From CAZIRF01 sp964541755 (GTDB taxonomy: Bacteria; Spirochaetota; Spirochaetia; Treponematales; Breznakiellaceae): a stretch of 64,000 nt of DNA. The notes under the pieces were generated by a model. It did not search any database. It was not told the origin of the DNA and saw only the letters and a list, made by a program, of their open reading frames with translations. Position 1 is the stretch's first letter. Each line of letters starts with the position of its first letter. Position numbers and translations under genes: made by a program. Shown here piece after piece: positions 17,457 through 26,481 of the stretch. The stretch covers positions 62,001 through 126,000 of the forward strand of contig CAZIRF010000001.1 of assembly GCA_964541755.1 (NCBI GenBank). Reading direction: 5' to 3'.

Positions 17457-18051
17457 TGACCCCCTCATTCGGGAGGCTCTGGAAATAACCTTGAGCAGGG
17501 ATCAAGATTTCACCTTGGTCGCTGTTGTCCCCTCGGGCAAAGCTGCTGTCGATGCCTGTCTAAGCGGGACTGTTGATGTAGCCCTCCTCGACATTCGCAT
17601 GCCCGTTATGGACGGGATTGAAGCTGCAGGTCTTATTACCCGTGGAAGCACAACACGTGTCCTCCTGTTGAGCACATTCAAAGAAGTGGCCCTTATAAGG
17701 GGCGCCCTCGAAAGCAGGGCGTCGGGTTATCTATTGAAGGGCTGTGGCGCCGCAGAAATTAAAGAGGCAATACGCCTCGTACATCGAGGCTACTCGATTT
17801 TTCGCGACGACGTGTTCGATACCATACGCGACGCCCCTGCCCCCGGAGACCTTTCAAGCCTCAACGACAGGGAGCAAGCGCTGGTCAAACTTATTGCGGA
17901 TGGCTGCTCCAATCGCGAAGCAGCCGACTTCCTTGCCCTCTCCGAAGGCACTGTAAAGAATTACATCAGCACCATTCTCGACAAACTGGGGCTTCGCCAG
18001 CGCACCCAGATTGCCATCTATTACCTTAGCGGGAAAAAGGATTTTTCATGA
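17428..18051 (+). CDS. NarL/LuxR-family response regulator
   Basis: 207 residues. The receiver has the acidic cluster VGDDD (8-11), phosphoacceptor Asp55 in VALLDIRMP and the conserved Lys in SGYLLKG. The C-terminal LuxR-type helix-turn-helix spans about 138-200 (LNDREQALVKLIADGCSNRE, VKNYISTILDKL). The start is GTG 17428 with AAGGAGG 5 bases upstream, inside the kinase gene. The pair precedes an ABC-2 exporter, the arrangement common for drug or antimicrobial-peptide responsive systems. Confidence 0.92.
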   Translation: MPIRVLVGDDDPLIREALEITLSRDQDFTLVAVVPSGKAAVDACLSGTVDVALLDIRMPVMDGIEAAGLITRGSTTRVLLLSTFKEVALIRGALESRASGYLLKGCGAAEIKEAIRLVHRGYSIFRDDVFDTIRDAPAPGDLSSLNDREQALVKLIADGCSNREAADFLALSEGTVKNYISTILDKLGLRQRTQIAIYYLSGKKDFS

Positions 18052-18138
18052 CCTTCGTCATGCACACAGGTGACCTGCGGCACCGGACAGCACTTCCTTA
18101 CCCGCCTATACTTTGCCTGTACTCAAGGAGGTACCGGC

Positions 18139-19071
18139 ATGATAGATATCTCAAAGCTTTCCAAATCCTATGGCAGCACCCTCGCTGTAAATGGTGTATC
18201 TCTCAAGATTGACAAGGGAAGCCTGTTTGGCTTGTTGGGGCCAAATGGCGCAGGCAAGACGAGCCTGATCAATGCAATCTGTGGACTCACAGCCGCAGAC
18301 CGCGGCGAAATTCGTATGGGGAGCACCCTGTGCAGGGGGACCTGGCCAAAAGAGGTTCGTGCCGGATTCGGCCTCGTTCCCCAAGAACTGGCGTTCTACG
18401 ACAACTACAGCGCACGGGACAATGTGCGTTTTTTTGGCAGCCTCTACGGCCTGCGCGGTAAAGAGCTCTCTCTGGCTACAGATGAAGCACTGGCCTTTGT
18501 GGGACTGGAAGACAGCGGAAAAAAACCGGCAAAATCATTCTCCGGCGGCATGAAGCGCCGCTTGAATATTGCCTGTGGCATCGTCCACCGCCCGAATATT
18601 GTCATAATGGATGAACCCACCGTAGGCATCGATCCACAGTCACGCAATCACATTCTCTCCTCGATCGAAGCACTTCACAAACGAGGCATCACCCTTGTCT
18701 ACACCACCCATTACATGGAAGAGGCAGAGCGATTGTGTACAGAAATTGCCATCATGGATAAAGGTACGATTATCGCACAGGGCTCGCCGGATGAACTCAA
18801 GATCCTTGTTCGCGATGTGGCGGCATTGAGCCTGAGGCTAACAAGCCCCCAAGCAGTTGACCTAACGGCATTCCGCACCATTACAGGGGTAAAACATGCA
18901 GTTCTCGAGGAAAACAACTTGACGATAAGCAGCGATGTACACACCAATAACCTGCCCCTCATCATGACAGAAGCCCTCAAACAGAAGCTCTTTTTTACCG
19001 CCATTCACTCCGACAGCCCCTCTCTCGAGGACGTATTCCTCGACCTTACGGGCCGCTCCTTGCGCGATTAG
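18139..19071 (+). CDS. ABC-2 exporter ATP-binding protein
   Basis: 310 residues. Walker A GLLGPNGAGKTSL, Q-loop VPQELAFYDNY, signature SFSGGMKRRLN and Walker B IVIMDEPTVGIDP are all intact, followed by the His-loop THYMEEAE. A C-terminal accessory region of about 85 residues follows, as in drug/lipid exporters of the NodI/CcmA-like DrrA group. ATG 18139 follows AAGGAGG. It powers the two permeases encoded directly downstream. Confidence 0.95.
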   Translation: MIDISKLSKSYGSTLAVNGVSLKIDKGSLFGLLGPNGAGKTSLINAICGLTAADRGEIRMGSTLCRGTWPKEVRAGFGLVPQELAFYDNYSARDNVRFFGSLYGLRGKELSLATDEALAFVGLEDSGKKPAKSFSGGMKRRLNIACGIVHRPNIVIMDEPTVGIDPQSRNHILSSIEALHKRGITLVYTTHYMEEAERLCTEIAIMDKGTIIAQGSPDELKILVRDVAALSLRLTSPQAVDLTAFRTITGVKHAVLEENNLTISSDVHTNNLPLIMTEALKQKLFFTAIHSDSPSLEDVFLDLTGRSLRD

Positions 19072-19080
19072 GGAGGCAGC

Positions 19081-19845
19081 ATGACTACTCTTATACTATC
19101 CAGACATCAGCTTCACCTTCTTTCGCGAAGCCCCGGCCTCCTCTTTGGGCTTTTTATGGCACCCGTCCTCATGATCTATCTCTTCGGTCTCGTTTTCTCA
19201 TCCCTTATAAATGATCCGCAAACCGGCCTCAATGCGACCGACTATTTCGGGAGCACTCTCCTTTCGTTGGGGATACTCCAGGGCACCTTTATTGCTTCCT
19301 GGGCTGTGGGGAAAGAAGAAAGAACCGGTGCCGCCCGCCGCCTTGCGATAGCCCCCGTTTCTCCCAGGCAGGTCCTTGCCGGGACACTCATTGGAACATG
19401 GCTCATCCTTTTCTCGCTCTCCGTACTGGTCTATCTCGCCTGTCGCTTTTTCCTGTCTGTGCGTTATGCACTGCCACTTCCACAGGTGCTCGCAGTTATC
19501 GCCGCAGAATCGTTCCTGGCCTGTTCGTTTGGTATAGGCCTTTCTTCCTTGGCCGGAAGCGAAAAAAAAGCGAGCCCCATTATCTCTACCGCTGTTCCCT
19601 TGTTTTGCTTCCTTGGGGGATCCTACACCATGATCCCTCCACAAGGCGCCCTGCACGATTTGGCGCGCTTTTCTCCACTGCGCTGGGTAAACCTCGCACT
19701 CCTTCCGGATGCACTCAGGGCAATAACCGCAGGGCCCACGGTCCGGGAAGCACCGGAATATCTCCTGCCGGTATTTCTCTCCTGCCTTATCCCCGGCAGT
19801 ATCATCATTTTAATTGCCCTATTGATGCCAAGGAGACCGCAATGA
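19081..19845 (+). CDS. ABC-2 type permease, first
   Basis: 254 residues with six hydrophobic segments. The LAIAPVSPRQVLAGTLIGTW block and LFCFLGGSYTMIPP, a glycine-rich turn before the last helix, are typical of ABC2_membrane permeases. GGGAGGC stands before ATG 19081. The stop overlaps the next start by ATGA, so the two permeases are probably made in equal amounts and form a heterodimer. Confidence 0.88.
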   Translation: MTTLILSRHQLHLLSRSPGLLFGLFMAPVLMIYLFGLVFSSLINDPQTGLNATDYFGSTLLSLGILQGTFIASWAVGKEERTGAARRLAIAPVSPRQVLAGTLIGTWLILFSLSVLVYLACRFFLSVRYALPLPQVLAVIAAESFLACSFGIGLSSLAGSEKKASPIISTAVPLFCFLGGSYTMIPPQGALHDLARFSPLRWVNLALLPDALRAITAGPTVREAPEYLLPVFLSCLIPGSIIILIALLMPRRPQ

Positions 19846-20591
19846 ATACCCTGTTGTTATTTACCCGCAATCAACTGGCCTTGAGCTTCCGGCACAAGCT
19901 CTCATGGGTGCTGCACTTTTTGGTACCACTGGCCGGTTTCATGCTTATGTACACACTGCTCACACTCAACGAAGGAGCAGCGCTATCCGGGCTCCAATCC
20001 ATCGGGATGGTCACCTACTTCACCATGATACAGGCTGTTCTGCTTACGAGCCTCCTGCTCAAGGACCGTGAACAGGGTATCGATCGACGCATCCGCGTTT
20101 CTCCGGTACGGCGCATGAGTTATCTTGCAGGGAACGGGCTGGCTACACTCATCATCCTTGGGGCCCAGGTGATAATCTTTTCTCTTTTTATCTTTTTATT
20201 GTTTGGCGACGATATCGGCATGCCCTTCCCGGGAATGCTCGCAATTCTCTTCGGGTTCAACATAACCTGCACTGGTTTTGCCTTCCTTGTCTGCGCAATA
20301 AGCGACAACGCTTCGAATGCACTCATGAAGGCAAACACGCTGGTTATAATCATGAGCCTTACAGGTGGCAGCTTCCTGCCTATCCAGTATATGGATCCGG
20401 TCCTGCAACGCATTGCGCTGCTCATGCCACAGTACTGGGTCATGAAGGCGCTGCGTCTTTTACAAGAAGGATCATCGATGGTGCAATGGGGAATCCCGAT
20501 TGCCATTCTCCTCTTGTACGCCTGCTTTTTCATGGCCCTTCATGGGGCGATCACCCACAGGAAATCGGCAGCTCCCGGAACCTTGCTCTAA
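19842..20591 (+). CDS. ABC-2 type permease, second
   Basis: 249 residues with six hydrophobic segments. RIRVSPVRRMSYLAGNGLAT and TGGSFLPIQYM repeat the pattern of the first permease at similar places. The first gene upstream overlaps by four bases. Together with the ATPase it makes an exporter whose substrate cannot be read from sequence. It ends 25 bases before the convergent OmpA-like gene. Confidence 0.88.
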   Translation: MNTLLLFTRNQLALSFRHKLSWVLHFLVPLAGFMLMYTLLTLNEGAALSGLQSIGMVTYFTMIQAVLLTSLLLKDREQGIDRRIRVSPVRRMSYLAGNGLATLIILGAQVIIFSLFIFLLFGDDIGMPFPGMLAILFGFNITCTGFAFLVCAISDNASNALMKANTLVIIMSLTGGSFLPIQYMDPVLQRIALLMPQYWVMKALRLLQEGSSMVQWGIPIAILLLYACFFMALHGAITHRKSAAPGTLL

Positions 20592-20616
20592 AAGCCACGC
20601 AAGACAGCCGCTCCAT

Positions 20617-21936
20617 CTACTCCAGTATGGTAATTTCCACCCGCCGGTTGCGCGCACGGTTCTCCTCGCTGGTGTTTGGAACAAGGGGATCGGTCGCACC
20701 CAGGCCGCGATAGACAAAGAGGGCCGCGGGAAGGCCGCGCGCAACGAGCTCATCCACCGTACGTTTGGCGCGGCGCAAGGACAGGGCCGCCTCGGCTTCG
20801 GGGCGACCGACATCGGCCGTATGACCTTCAACAAGTATTTGCCGTTTCCCCGCGCTTGCGAGAGCCCGGGCAATGCGATCGAGGCGACCGGCTTCATCGG
20901 CCAGGAACTCATCGCTGTCGGGCTTGAAGCGCACATTCTCGAGGGTAAGAACAAGTCCGCGCTCGCCCTGTGCAACCGTAATGCCGTCAACCGGGCCGAG
21001 TGGTGGCAAAGCACCGGAGTCAGTGCCGTTGGGACTGGCGACAGTACCATCTTCAAGCTCGAAATCGTCGCCGGGCACCAAGGGCCGATCCGGGCCCATC
21101 GAAGATGCAGGGGCCGGCCCACGCAGGGCTGCAACAAGGCCCCCGGTATCGAGAGGCGCCACAAATTCACTAAATATAAGCGTAAAGCCTTTATGGCGCA
21201 GCGTCCTGCCATCGGGGAAGGTGAAGGTCTCGTCAAGGCGATCCCGCATAAGAAGGGGAAGGCCGCTGGCTGCATCTATCAGAATATCAACATCGTGGGT
21301 CCCTTCGAGGCCCGAAAAACCCCCACTTTGCGCTTGCGGGTTACGATAGCGGCTTGCGTATTTAGCGCTCACACGAAATACCTCTCGCCCCTTGTACGTT
21401 TCACGTCCCCGATATACACAGGCGGCAAAAATCGGCACCCGCGTGATAACAGCGCTGTTGTCCGGGTCGAGGGCGCGCTCGGCACTCACGGTCCAGGAAC
21501 TACCCGGGACGACTGCTGTTGCCGGAAAGGCGGGAAAACCGCGCAACTGTGGCAAACCGCGGTCTTCCGCTATCAGCATAGACCCGTCTTTGCCGAAAGA
21601 GAGCGCCACTTCAACCACTTCATCAACCGGACGTGCAGCAAGCAACTCGTTGCGAAGGGTCTCTTCGAGAACGATGAACGGCCCCCGATACCCGCCACCG
21701 GGCTGCGGCGACAAATGCGCTCGCACTTCGCGGTACACGTGCCCCGTATACCGGCCATTTTCATAACGGGAGAAGTCGCTGCGCTCTGTCATGGTCCAGG
21801 GCCCTGTAGCCCGGTTTCGCAGGATCACCGCGGCATCCGCAGACACGACAGCCGGCTCGTCCGGCGGGGCGGCATGTATTGAGGGAGCCAACATCAAAAT
21901 CACAATGCCGCACAAAGGGCGCAGGTGGGCTTTCAT
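20617..21936 (-). CDS. OmpA-like C-terminal domain protein with unknown secreted N-terminal domain
   Basis: 439 residues. ATG 21936 begins a signal peptide (CGIVILMLAPSIHA, cleaved near APP). The first 300 residues have no domain I recognise and look beta-rich. The last 110 residues are an OmpA-type peptidoglycan-binding domain: LENVRFKPDSDEFL, ILVEGHTADVG, LSLRRAKRTVDELVARGL and EENRARNRRVEI. Such proteins tie the outer membrane or periplasm to the cell wall. A GTG at 21966 would add ten residues before the signal and is unlikely. The gene stands alone. Confidence 0.85.
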   Translation of the reverse strand: MKAHLRPLCGIVILMLAPSIHAAPPDEPAVVSADAAVILRNRATGPWTMTERSDFSRYENGRYTGHVYREVRAHLSPQPGGGYRGPFIVLEETLRNELLAARPVDEVVEVALSFGKDGSMLIAEDRGLPQLRGFPAFPATAVVPGSSWTVSAERALDPDNSAVITRVPIFAACVYRGRETYKGREVFRVSAKYASRYRNPQAQSGGFSGLEGTHDVDILIDAASGLPLLMRDRLDETFTFPDGRTLRHKGFTLIFSEFVAPLDTGGLVAALRGPAPASSMGPDRPLVPGDDFELEDGTVASPNGTDSGALPPLGPVDGITVAQGERGLVLTLENVRFKPDSDEFLADEAGRLDRIARALASAGKRQILVEGHTADVGRPEAEAALSLRRAKRTVDELVARGLPAALFVYRGLGATDPLVPNTSEENRARNRRVEITILE

Positions 21937-21963
21937 CTTACCAGTATCGGTTGGGCGAGGGGA

Positions 21964-21992
21964 CAAAAAAAGCCCGGCACGGGGCCGGGCTT
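21964..21992 (-). terminator. Rho-independent terminator of the RRM protein gene
   Basis: On the minus strand a stem AAGCCCGGC / GCCGGGCTT with a 5-base loop is followed by a run of seven T. It lies 38 bases after the stop of the RRM gene. Confidence 0.85.
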
Positions 21993-22029
21993 GGTACTCG
22001 GAATTATTGTGTTGGCTCTGCTGCTTTGA

Positions 22030-22305
22030 TTACCAGCGGGGGCCGGCGTCGCGGCGGGGCTTGTCCATCGCTTCGTTGACGCGAATCTGGCGTCCATCGA
22101 GCTCCTGACCATTGGTACCGTCAATCGCGGCACTGGCCTCATCATCACTGCCCATTTCTACAAATCCGAATCCCTTGGAATTGCCGGTATCACGATCAAA
22201 AATGATCTTTGCGGATACAACAGTGCCATAGTTGGAGAAGAGGTCACGCAGACCGTCTTCGGTGCTGTTGTACGAGAGGTTACCGACATACAGTTTCTTG
22301 GCCAT
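22030..22305 (-). CDS. Small RRM-type RNA-binding protein
   Basis: 91 residues consisting of one RRM domain. RNP2 is KLYVGNLSY (4-12) and RNP1 is KGFGFVEM (about 44-51), with a short Arg-rich tail. Proteins of this size occur in cyanobacteria, spirochaetes and some proteobacteria, often cold- or stress-regulated. Their RNA targets are rarely known. AAGGA is 11 bases upstream of ATG 22305. The gene is a single unit with its own terminator. Confidence 0.93.
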   Translation of the reverse strand: MAKKLYVGNLSYNSTEDGLRDLFSNYGTVVSAKIIFDRDTGNSKGFGFVEMGSDDEASAAIDGTNGQELDGRQIRVNEAMDKPRRDAGPRW

Positions 22306-22445
22306 CGAGAAAATTCCTTCTGCCGTCCCCGGGGGGATCCGGCCGCTCTGATATACGCCTGTACCAAGACAGGTGCACTTTCAAGCTAGCCCATGAGTAT
22401 TCCGCCGTCAAGCAAATTTCCTGCGACAATGGTAAAATCGTTCAT

Positions 22446-23819
22446 TTACGAGAGCATTGACGCGACTGCCGCAGCCAAATTCGCCACCGCCTTGCTGCCG
22501 GCCCCACGTACAATTGGTTCTCCCTTCCCCGCGGAGGGCCCCACAAAACGGTCAAAACCCAGGGTTTCGGCGGTTTTCATGCGCAGAGCCAGCTTGCGCA
22601 CCGGACGCACCTCGCCGGCGAGCGAGAGTTCCCCGGCAAAAGCACAGCGGCTCGAGAGCGCCACCCCGCTGCGCGCACTGTGTATGGCAGCCGCAATGGC
22701 CAAATCGACGCCAACCTCCGACACCCGCACGCCACCGGAGACATTTATGTATATGTCCTGATCGCTCAGGCGCAGGTTCAAATGCTTTTCAAGGGTCGCC
22801 GCTATACGCGCTACCCGGGAAGCCTCGATGCGCTCGCTCGAAACCCTGCTCGTCGCCCCCTTGGCCGGGACAGTGAGCGCCTGTATCTCGAGTAAAAGAA
22901 CCCGGCTCCCCTCGAGGACAGCAGCCGTCGCCACCCCCGCCGGCAAATCGCCTTCGCGGTGTACGAGAAATAGGGCCGCGCTATCCTCCTGTGGAACGAG
23001 CCCCTGCTCGCCCATGATGAAAATACCCAACTCGTCTACCGAGCCGAAACGGTTCTTGGCCGCCCGCAGGAAGCGGTGTTCGCTCTCGTTTTGCTCGAAA
23101 TACAACACGGTATCGACCATGTGTTCGAGGGTCTTGGGCCCGGCTATGACACCGTCCTTGGTCACATGGGCCACCAGGATGAGTGCGCTGTCGCGTTCCT
23201 TGACCCAGGAGATGAGCTCATGCGCCCCGTACTTCATCTGGTTCACGGTTCCCGGGACCGGGCCAATCTCTGCACTGTGAAGGGTCTGGACCGAATCGAC
23301 AATGATGAGAACCGGTTTTACCGCCTCGACAATGCGCTGGATGGCGACGAGGTCGCCCGAGCAAAAGAGCTCGATGCGCTCCCCCACCAGTCCCAAACGG
23401 TCTGCGCGAAGGCGAATCTGCTCGGCAGACTCCTCGCCGGATACATAGAGGATGCGCCCCTTGGTCGCGCAGGAGGCCGCCGCCTGCAGGAGCAGGGTGG
23501 ACTTCCCGATGCCCGGCTCGCCCCCCACCAAAACGCAGGACTTCTTCATGATCCCCCCGCCCAAAACCCGGTCAAACTCCCCGATACCGGTGGGCATGCG
23601 CTCGCCCTCGCTTACGCGGATTGCATTGAGGGGCAGTGAGTTTCCCTTCGCGCCAGGACCGGCCAGGGAGACAGAAACCGGCATTGTGACGGCGCTCTCC
23701 TTGAGGGTGTTCCACTCGCCGCACTGCGGGCAACGACCCAGCCAGCGGGGCTCCTCATGGCCGCAGCCATCACAGCGAAATACCGTCTTTTTCGTTTTTT
23801 TCACACGCGCCTCCGCCAT
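22446..23819 (-). CDS. radA: DNA repair protein RadA
   Basis: 457 residues. The zinc finger is CDGCGHEEPRWLGRCPQC. Walker A is GGEPGIGKSTLLL, the family-specific motif is KNRFGSVDELGIF, and the C-terminus is the Lon-protease-like domain (INVSGGVRVSE). RadA is a RecA-like helicase that promotes branch migration in recombination. The start at ATG 23819 begins just before the zinc finger. It lacks a clear ribosome site, but a promoter -10 box ends 4 bases upstream, suggesting a leaderless message. It is divergent from the cyclase gene. Confidence 0.96.
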   Translation of the reverse strand: MAEARVKKTKKTVFRCDGCGHEEPRWLGRCPQCGEWNTLKESAVTMPVSVSLAGPGAKGNSLPLNAIRVSEGERMPTGIGEFDRVLGGGIMKKSCVLVGGEPGIGKSTLLLQAAASCATKGRILYVSGEESAEQIRLRADRLGLVGERIELFCSGDLVAIQRIVEAVKPVLIIVDSVQTLHSAEIGPVPGTVNQMKYGAHELISWVKERDSALILVAHVTKDGVIAGPKTLEHMVDTVLYFEQNESEHRFLRAAKNRFGSVDELGIFIMGEQGLVPQEDSAALFLVHREGDLPAGVATAAVLEGSRVLLLEIQALTVPAKGATSRVSSERIEASRVARIAATLEKHLNLRLSDQDIYINVSGGVRVSEVGVDLAIAAAIHSARSGVALSSRCAFAGELSLAGEVRPVRKLALRMKTAETLGFDRFVGPSAGKGEPIVRGAGSKAVANLAAAVASMLS

Positions 23820-23823
23820 TTCG

Positions 23824-23852
23824 AGTATACCTGCCGAAACAAGAGCCTGCAA
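23824..23852 (-). promoter_or_regulatory. Promoter of radA abutting the start codon
   Basis: TTGCAG (23852-23847), 17 bases, TATACT (23829-23824), with four bases between the -10 box and ATG 23819. Confidence 0.5.
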
Positions 23853-23902
23853 TCAATGTCCCGGTATTCAACACTTCTGCCATTCACTTCACAATAATCC
23901 CC

Positions 23903-23932
23903 TTGACCCCTCCAGCCTGCGGGCCGTATTCT
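23903..23932 (+). promoter_or_regulatory. Promoter of the cyclase gene, close to the start codon
   Basis: TTGACC (23903-23908), 18 bases, TATTCT (23927-23932). ATG 23941 follows after 8 bases with no ribosome site between. Confidence 0.5.
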
Positions 23933-23940
23933 TTGTTTCT

Positions 23941-26277
23941 ATGGAAAAGAAGGACTATCGCCTCGCAGCCATCGTGTTTACCGATATCGTCGGATTCTCC
24001 CGCATGATGGAGAAAGACGAGAAGGGAACCCTCACGCTCCTCCACATGCACAACGACCTCATTCAAGGGATCGTTGCCAAACGCGGGGGCACGGTTATCA
24101 AGACCATCGGCGATGCCTTCATGCTCGACTTCCGCAACACGGTCGACGCCCTGCAATGTGCAATGGACATACAGTACTCCCTCCATGAGTACAACAAAGA
24201 CCACCGCGATTTGCCACTCGTCCTGCGCATCGGCATACACTTGGGCGATATTTACTTCTATGAAAACGATGCACTTGGCGAGGGGATCAACATCGCCAGC
24301 CGCCTCCAGGCCGCCGCACACCCCGGCTGCATCTGCATTTCACAGGACGTCTACAACCTCGTCCTCAACAAGGTCGACTTTACCGCAGACAAACTGGGCA
24401 AGATGAGCCTCAAAAACATCAGCAAGGAAATCCACGCCTACGAAATTGCCACCCCCAACGTGGAGTTTTTCCCCAACCAACAGGCGCGGCGCATCATCGA
24501 CCCGGAAAAGGCCGTCGAGACCGATACCGAACTCGCCCCTTCAAGCCAACAGGCAATGGCATCTGCGGGTGAGCCAGTGCACAGCAGGACGGCCGACGAG
24601 CGCCTGCTCAAAAAGACCGAACTCAAGCGCAAGATTTTCGAAGATATCAAACAGGCCGGCCGCCGGCTCTCTGCAGACCAGATGCTCGTGCGTTACGGCA
24701 GCGAGGGCGATATCGCCAAGGAGCTTGTTCAGGAACTCTGTGCCAAGGGCATTCTCCTGGACAGTGCGGCAGATGCCAAGACTAAGACCGCTTCAAATTC
24801 CACCACCGGAAACACATCCCAAGCTCCCGGCTACATGCCCAAGGACGAGGGCCTCACAGGCTCATTCAAGGAACTCGGTTCTGCCTTCCTCGATATCGGC
24901 CGCAAAATCGAACGCGAAGTCTCCAAGGAAATTGACGGGGCCCTCGAACGCAAACGCCAACGAGAGGCACAAGCGGGAAGCGCCGGCCAAGCCGGCCAGG
25001 ATGGAGGCCCGGGGCGTGGATCCCGCCACCGGCACAGCGATACCCATGTTCACGTCGCCGGCGTCGTTATCGGCGGCGACAGTCATGACGCCAGCCCGGA
25101 CGCCCCCAATACCGCACGCGGCAGTACCCGCAGCGAAGCACCCGGCAAGATACAGGGCGCGGATTGGGAGGAGTATCGGGCCCAACTCTTCGCCAAGGCA
25201 CAGGCCGAACGCCGCGGCTTCTTCGGCCACCTCATCCCCTTTATCGGGGTAAACGCCGGCCTCATGTTCATCAACCTCCAGACCACGAGCTTCCCCTGGG
25301 CCCTCTTCCCCCTGGGCGGCTGGGGCATTGGCGTCCTTACCCACCTGGCCACCGTCATGCAAAAAAATGAGACGGCCAAACGCGCCGCCCGCCTCCAGGA
25401 CCTCGACAATCAGGAAATGGACGTCTTCCGTAAAATCCAGAAAAACGAGAGCGACTTCTTCGCACACTTCGCCTCGAATGTCTCGGTCATCCTCTTTTTG
25501 TTCATGATCAACCTCATCACAAGCCCGGCCCACCTGTGGGCTGCCATCCCCGGCATATTTATGGGCGTGGGCCTCGCTTCGCATTGGTTAAAATTCATAA
25601 CCACCCGCTCGAACCTCTCCCGTCAATTCAAGGAGCTGCGCGCACGCACCCGCACAGGCCGCCGCAAAGCCACCGGCAGCCCCAAGGAAGACAGCCCCGA
25701 CTACGGCCCTTGGAACGCCCTCGTCGAAGAGGCCAAAGCCGCCCGCGCCGCCATTTTCGATCGCATGGACTACGACCCCGACCGCCCCGCCAAAAAGAAG
25801 CGGCGCAACGACGATTCATCCCCCATCGACGACGACATGGTACCCGCCCTCAACGCCTACGTCGACCAGGTCCAATTCCTGGCCCTCAAGGCCAACGAAG
25901 TCGCGCGTATAGTCGAACTCATCCCCACCGACGCCCTCGCCAAGGACAAGGCCGAACTCGCCAAAAAAATCGAAGCCGGAGTCTCCCCCAACCTAGAGCG
26001 CGAGTACAAGAAGAGCATTGGAGAAATTGAACGCCAGGAGAAATCCTGGCACGACCTCAAGGAACAGCAGGAACTCATGGTCCTTCGCATGCGCAGCTCG
26101 GTCAACAACCTCAAGCAGATGCACATCGACATGGCCCGCCTGTCCAACATGACCGACGACCAGGGCAAACTCACCGAGACCATCGTGCGCGACAAAACGG
26201 CCGAGCTCAACCGCCACCTCGACGACCTGCGCGCGGGCTATCAGGAAATCGGCATACTGGAAGACCGCACAGAATAG
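23941..26277 (+). CDS. Class III adenylate/guanylate cyclase fused to paired membrane segments and coiled coil
   Basis: 778 residues. The cyclase domain occupies 1-172. Metal ligands Asp15 (FTDIVGFS) and Asp58 (KTIGDAF) are present, as are the transition-state residues Asn117 and Arg121 in GINIASRLQ, so it looks catalytically competent. A helical domain at 225-272 follows, then a His- and Gly-rich linker. Two blocks (about 412-475 and 493-560) each carry a pair of hydrophobic segments with WEEYRAQLFAKAQAERRGFF-like and DNQEMDVFRKIQ-like helices in front, resembling repeated 2TM domains. The last 200 residues are charged coiled coil. It should make a cyclic nucleotide, and two cNMP-binding proteins are encoded 2-5 kb away. 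The domain order is unusual and the membrane part is C-terminal to the cyclase. Confidence 0.88.
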   Translation: MEKKDYRLAAIVFTDIVGFSRMMEKDEKGTLTLLHMHNDLIQGIVAKRGGTVIKTIGDAFMLDFRNTVDALQCAMDIQYSLHEYNKDHRDLPLVLRIGIHLGDIYFYENDALGEGINIASRLQAAAHPGCICISQDVYNLVLNKVDFTADKLGKMSLKNISKEIHAYEIATPNVEFFPNQQARRIIDPEKAVETDTELAPSSQQAMASAGEPVHSRTADERLLKKTELKRKIFEDIKQAGRRLSADQMLVRYGSEGDIAKELVQELCAKGILLDSAADAKTKTASNSTTGNTSQAPGYMPKDEGLTGSFKELGSAFLDIGRKIEREVSKEIDGALERKRQREAQAGSAGQAGQDGGPGRGSRHRHSDTHVHVAGVVIGGDSHDASPDAPNTARGSTRSEAPGKIQGADWEEYRAQLFAKAQAERRGFFGHLIPFIGVNAGLMFINLQTTSFPWALFPLGGWGIGVLTHLATVMQKNETAKRAARLQDLDNQEMDVFRKIQKNESDFFAHFASNVSVILFLFMINLITSPAHLWAAIPGIFMGVGLASHWLKFITTRSNLSRQFKELRARTRTGRRKATGSPKEDSPDYGPWNALVEEAKAARAAIFDRMDYDPDRPAKKKRRNDDSSPIDDDMVPALNAYVDQVQFLALKANEVARIVELIPTDALAKDKAELAKKIEAGVSPNLEREYKKSIGEIERQEKSWHDLKEQQELMVLRMRSSVNNLKQMHIDMARLSNMTDDQGKLTETIVRDKTAELNRHLDDLRAGYQEIGILEDRTE

Positions 26278-26340
26278 TATTGTAAGGGGGGGAATCCGAA
26301 AGCAGGCGTCACACTCCCACCGCAATGAAACAGCCGCCCC

Positions 26341-26475
26341 GCCACGCCCCCCCACGGCCGGGCTACGGGGCCGCCCGCCCGGCAAACCGGGCGCATCTAA
26401 AGGGAAGCGGGTCTCTGCGAGCCCCGCTCACTGCAAAGCGCATGCGGCCCCGGGATCCCGGCCTTCCCCCCCGTT
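26341..26475 (-). repeat. GC-rich palindromic repeat, copy 1 (minus orientation)
   Basis: Fills the gap between the cyclase stop and the convergent MORN gene. It contains the palindrome CCGGGATCCCGG (26450-26461) and, on the minus strand, GGGGCTCGCAGAGACCCG (26425-26408). Both are shared in the same order and spacing with the copy at 39646. A further stem CGCCCGGTTTGCCGGGCG lies in the variable part. Genes on both sides end here, so it could also serve as a terminator. Confidence 0.75.
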
Positions 26476-26481
26476 TTTCCT

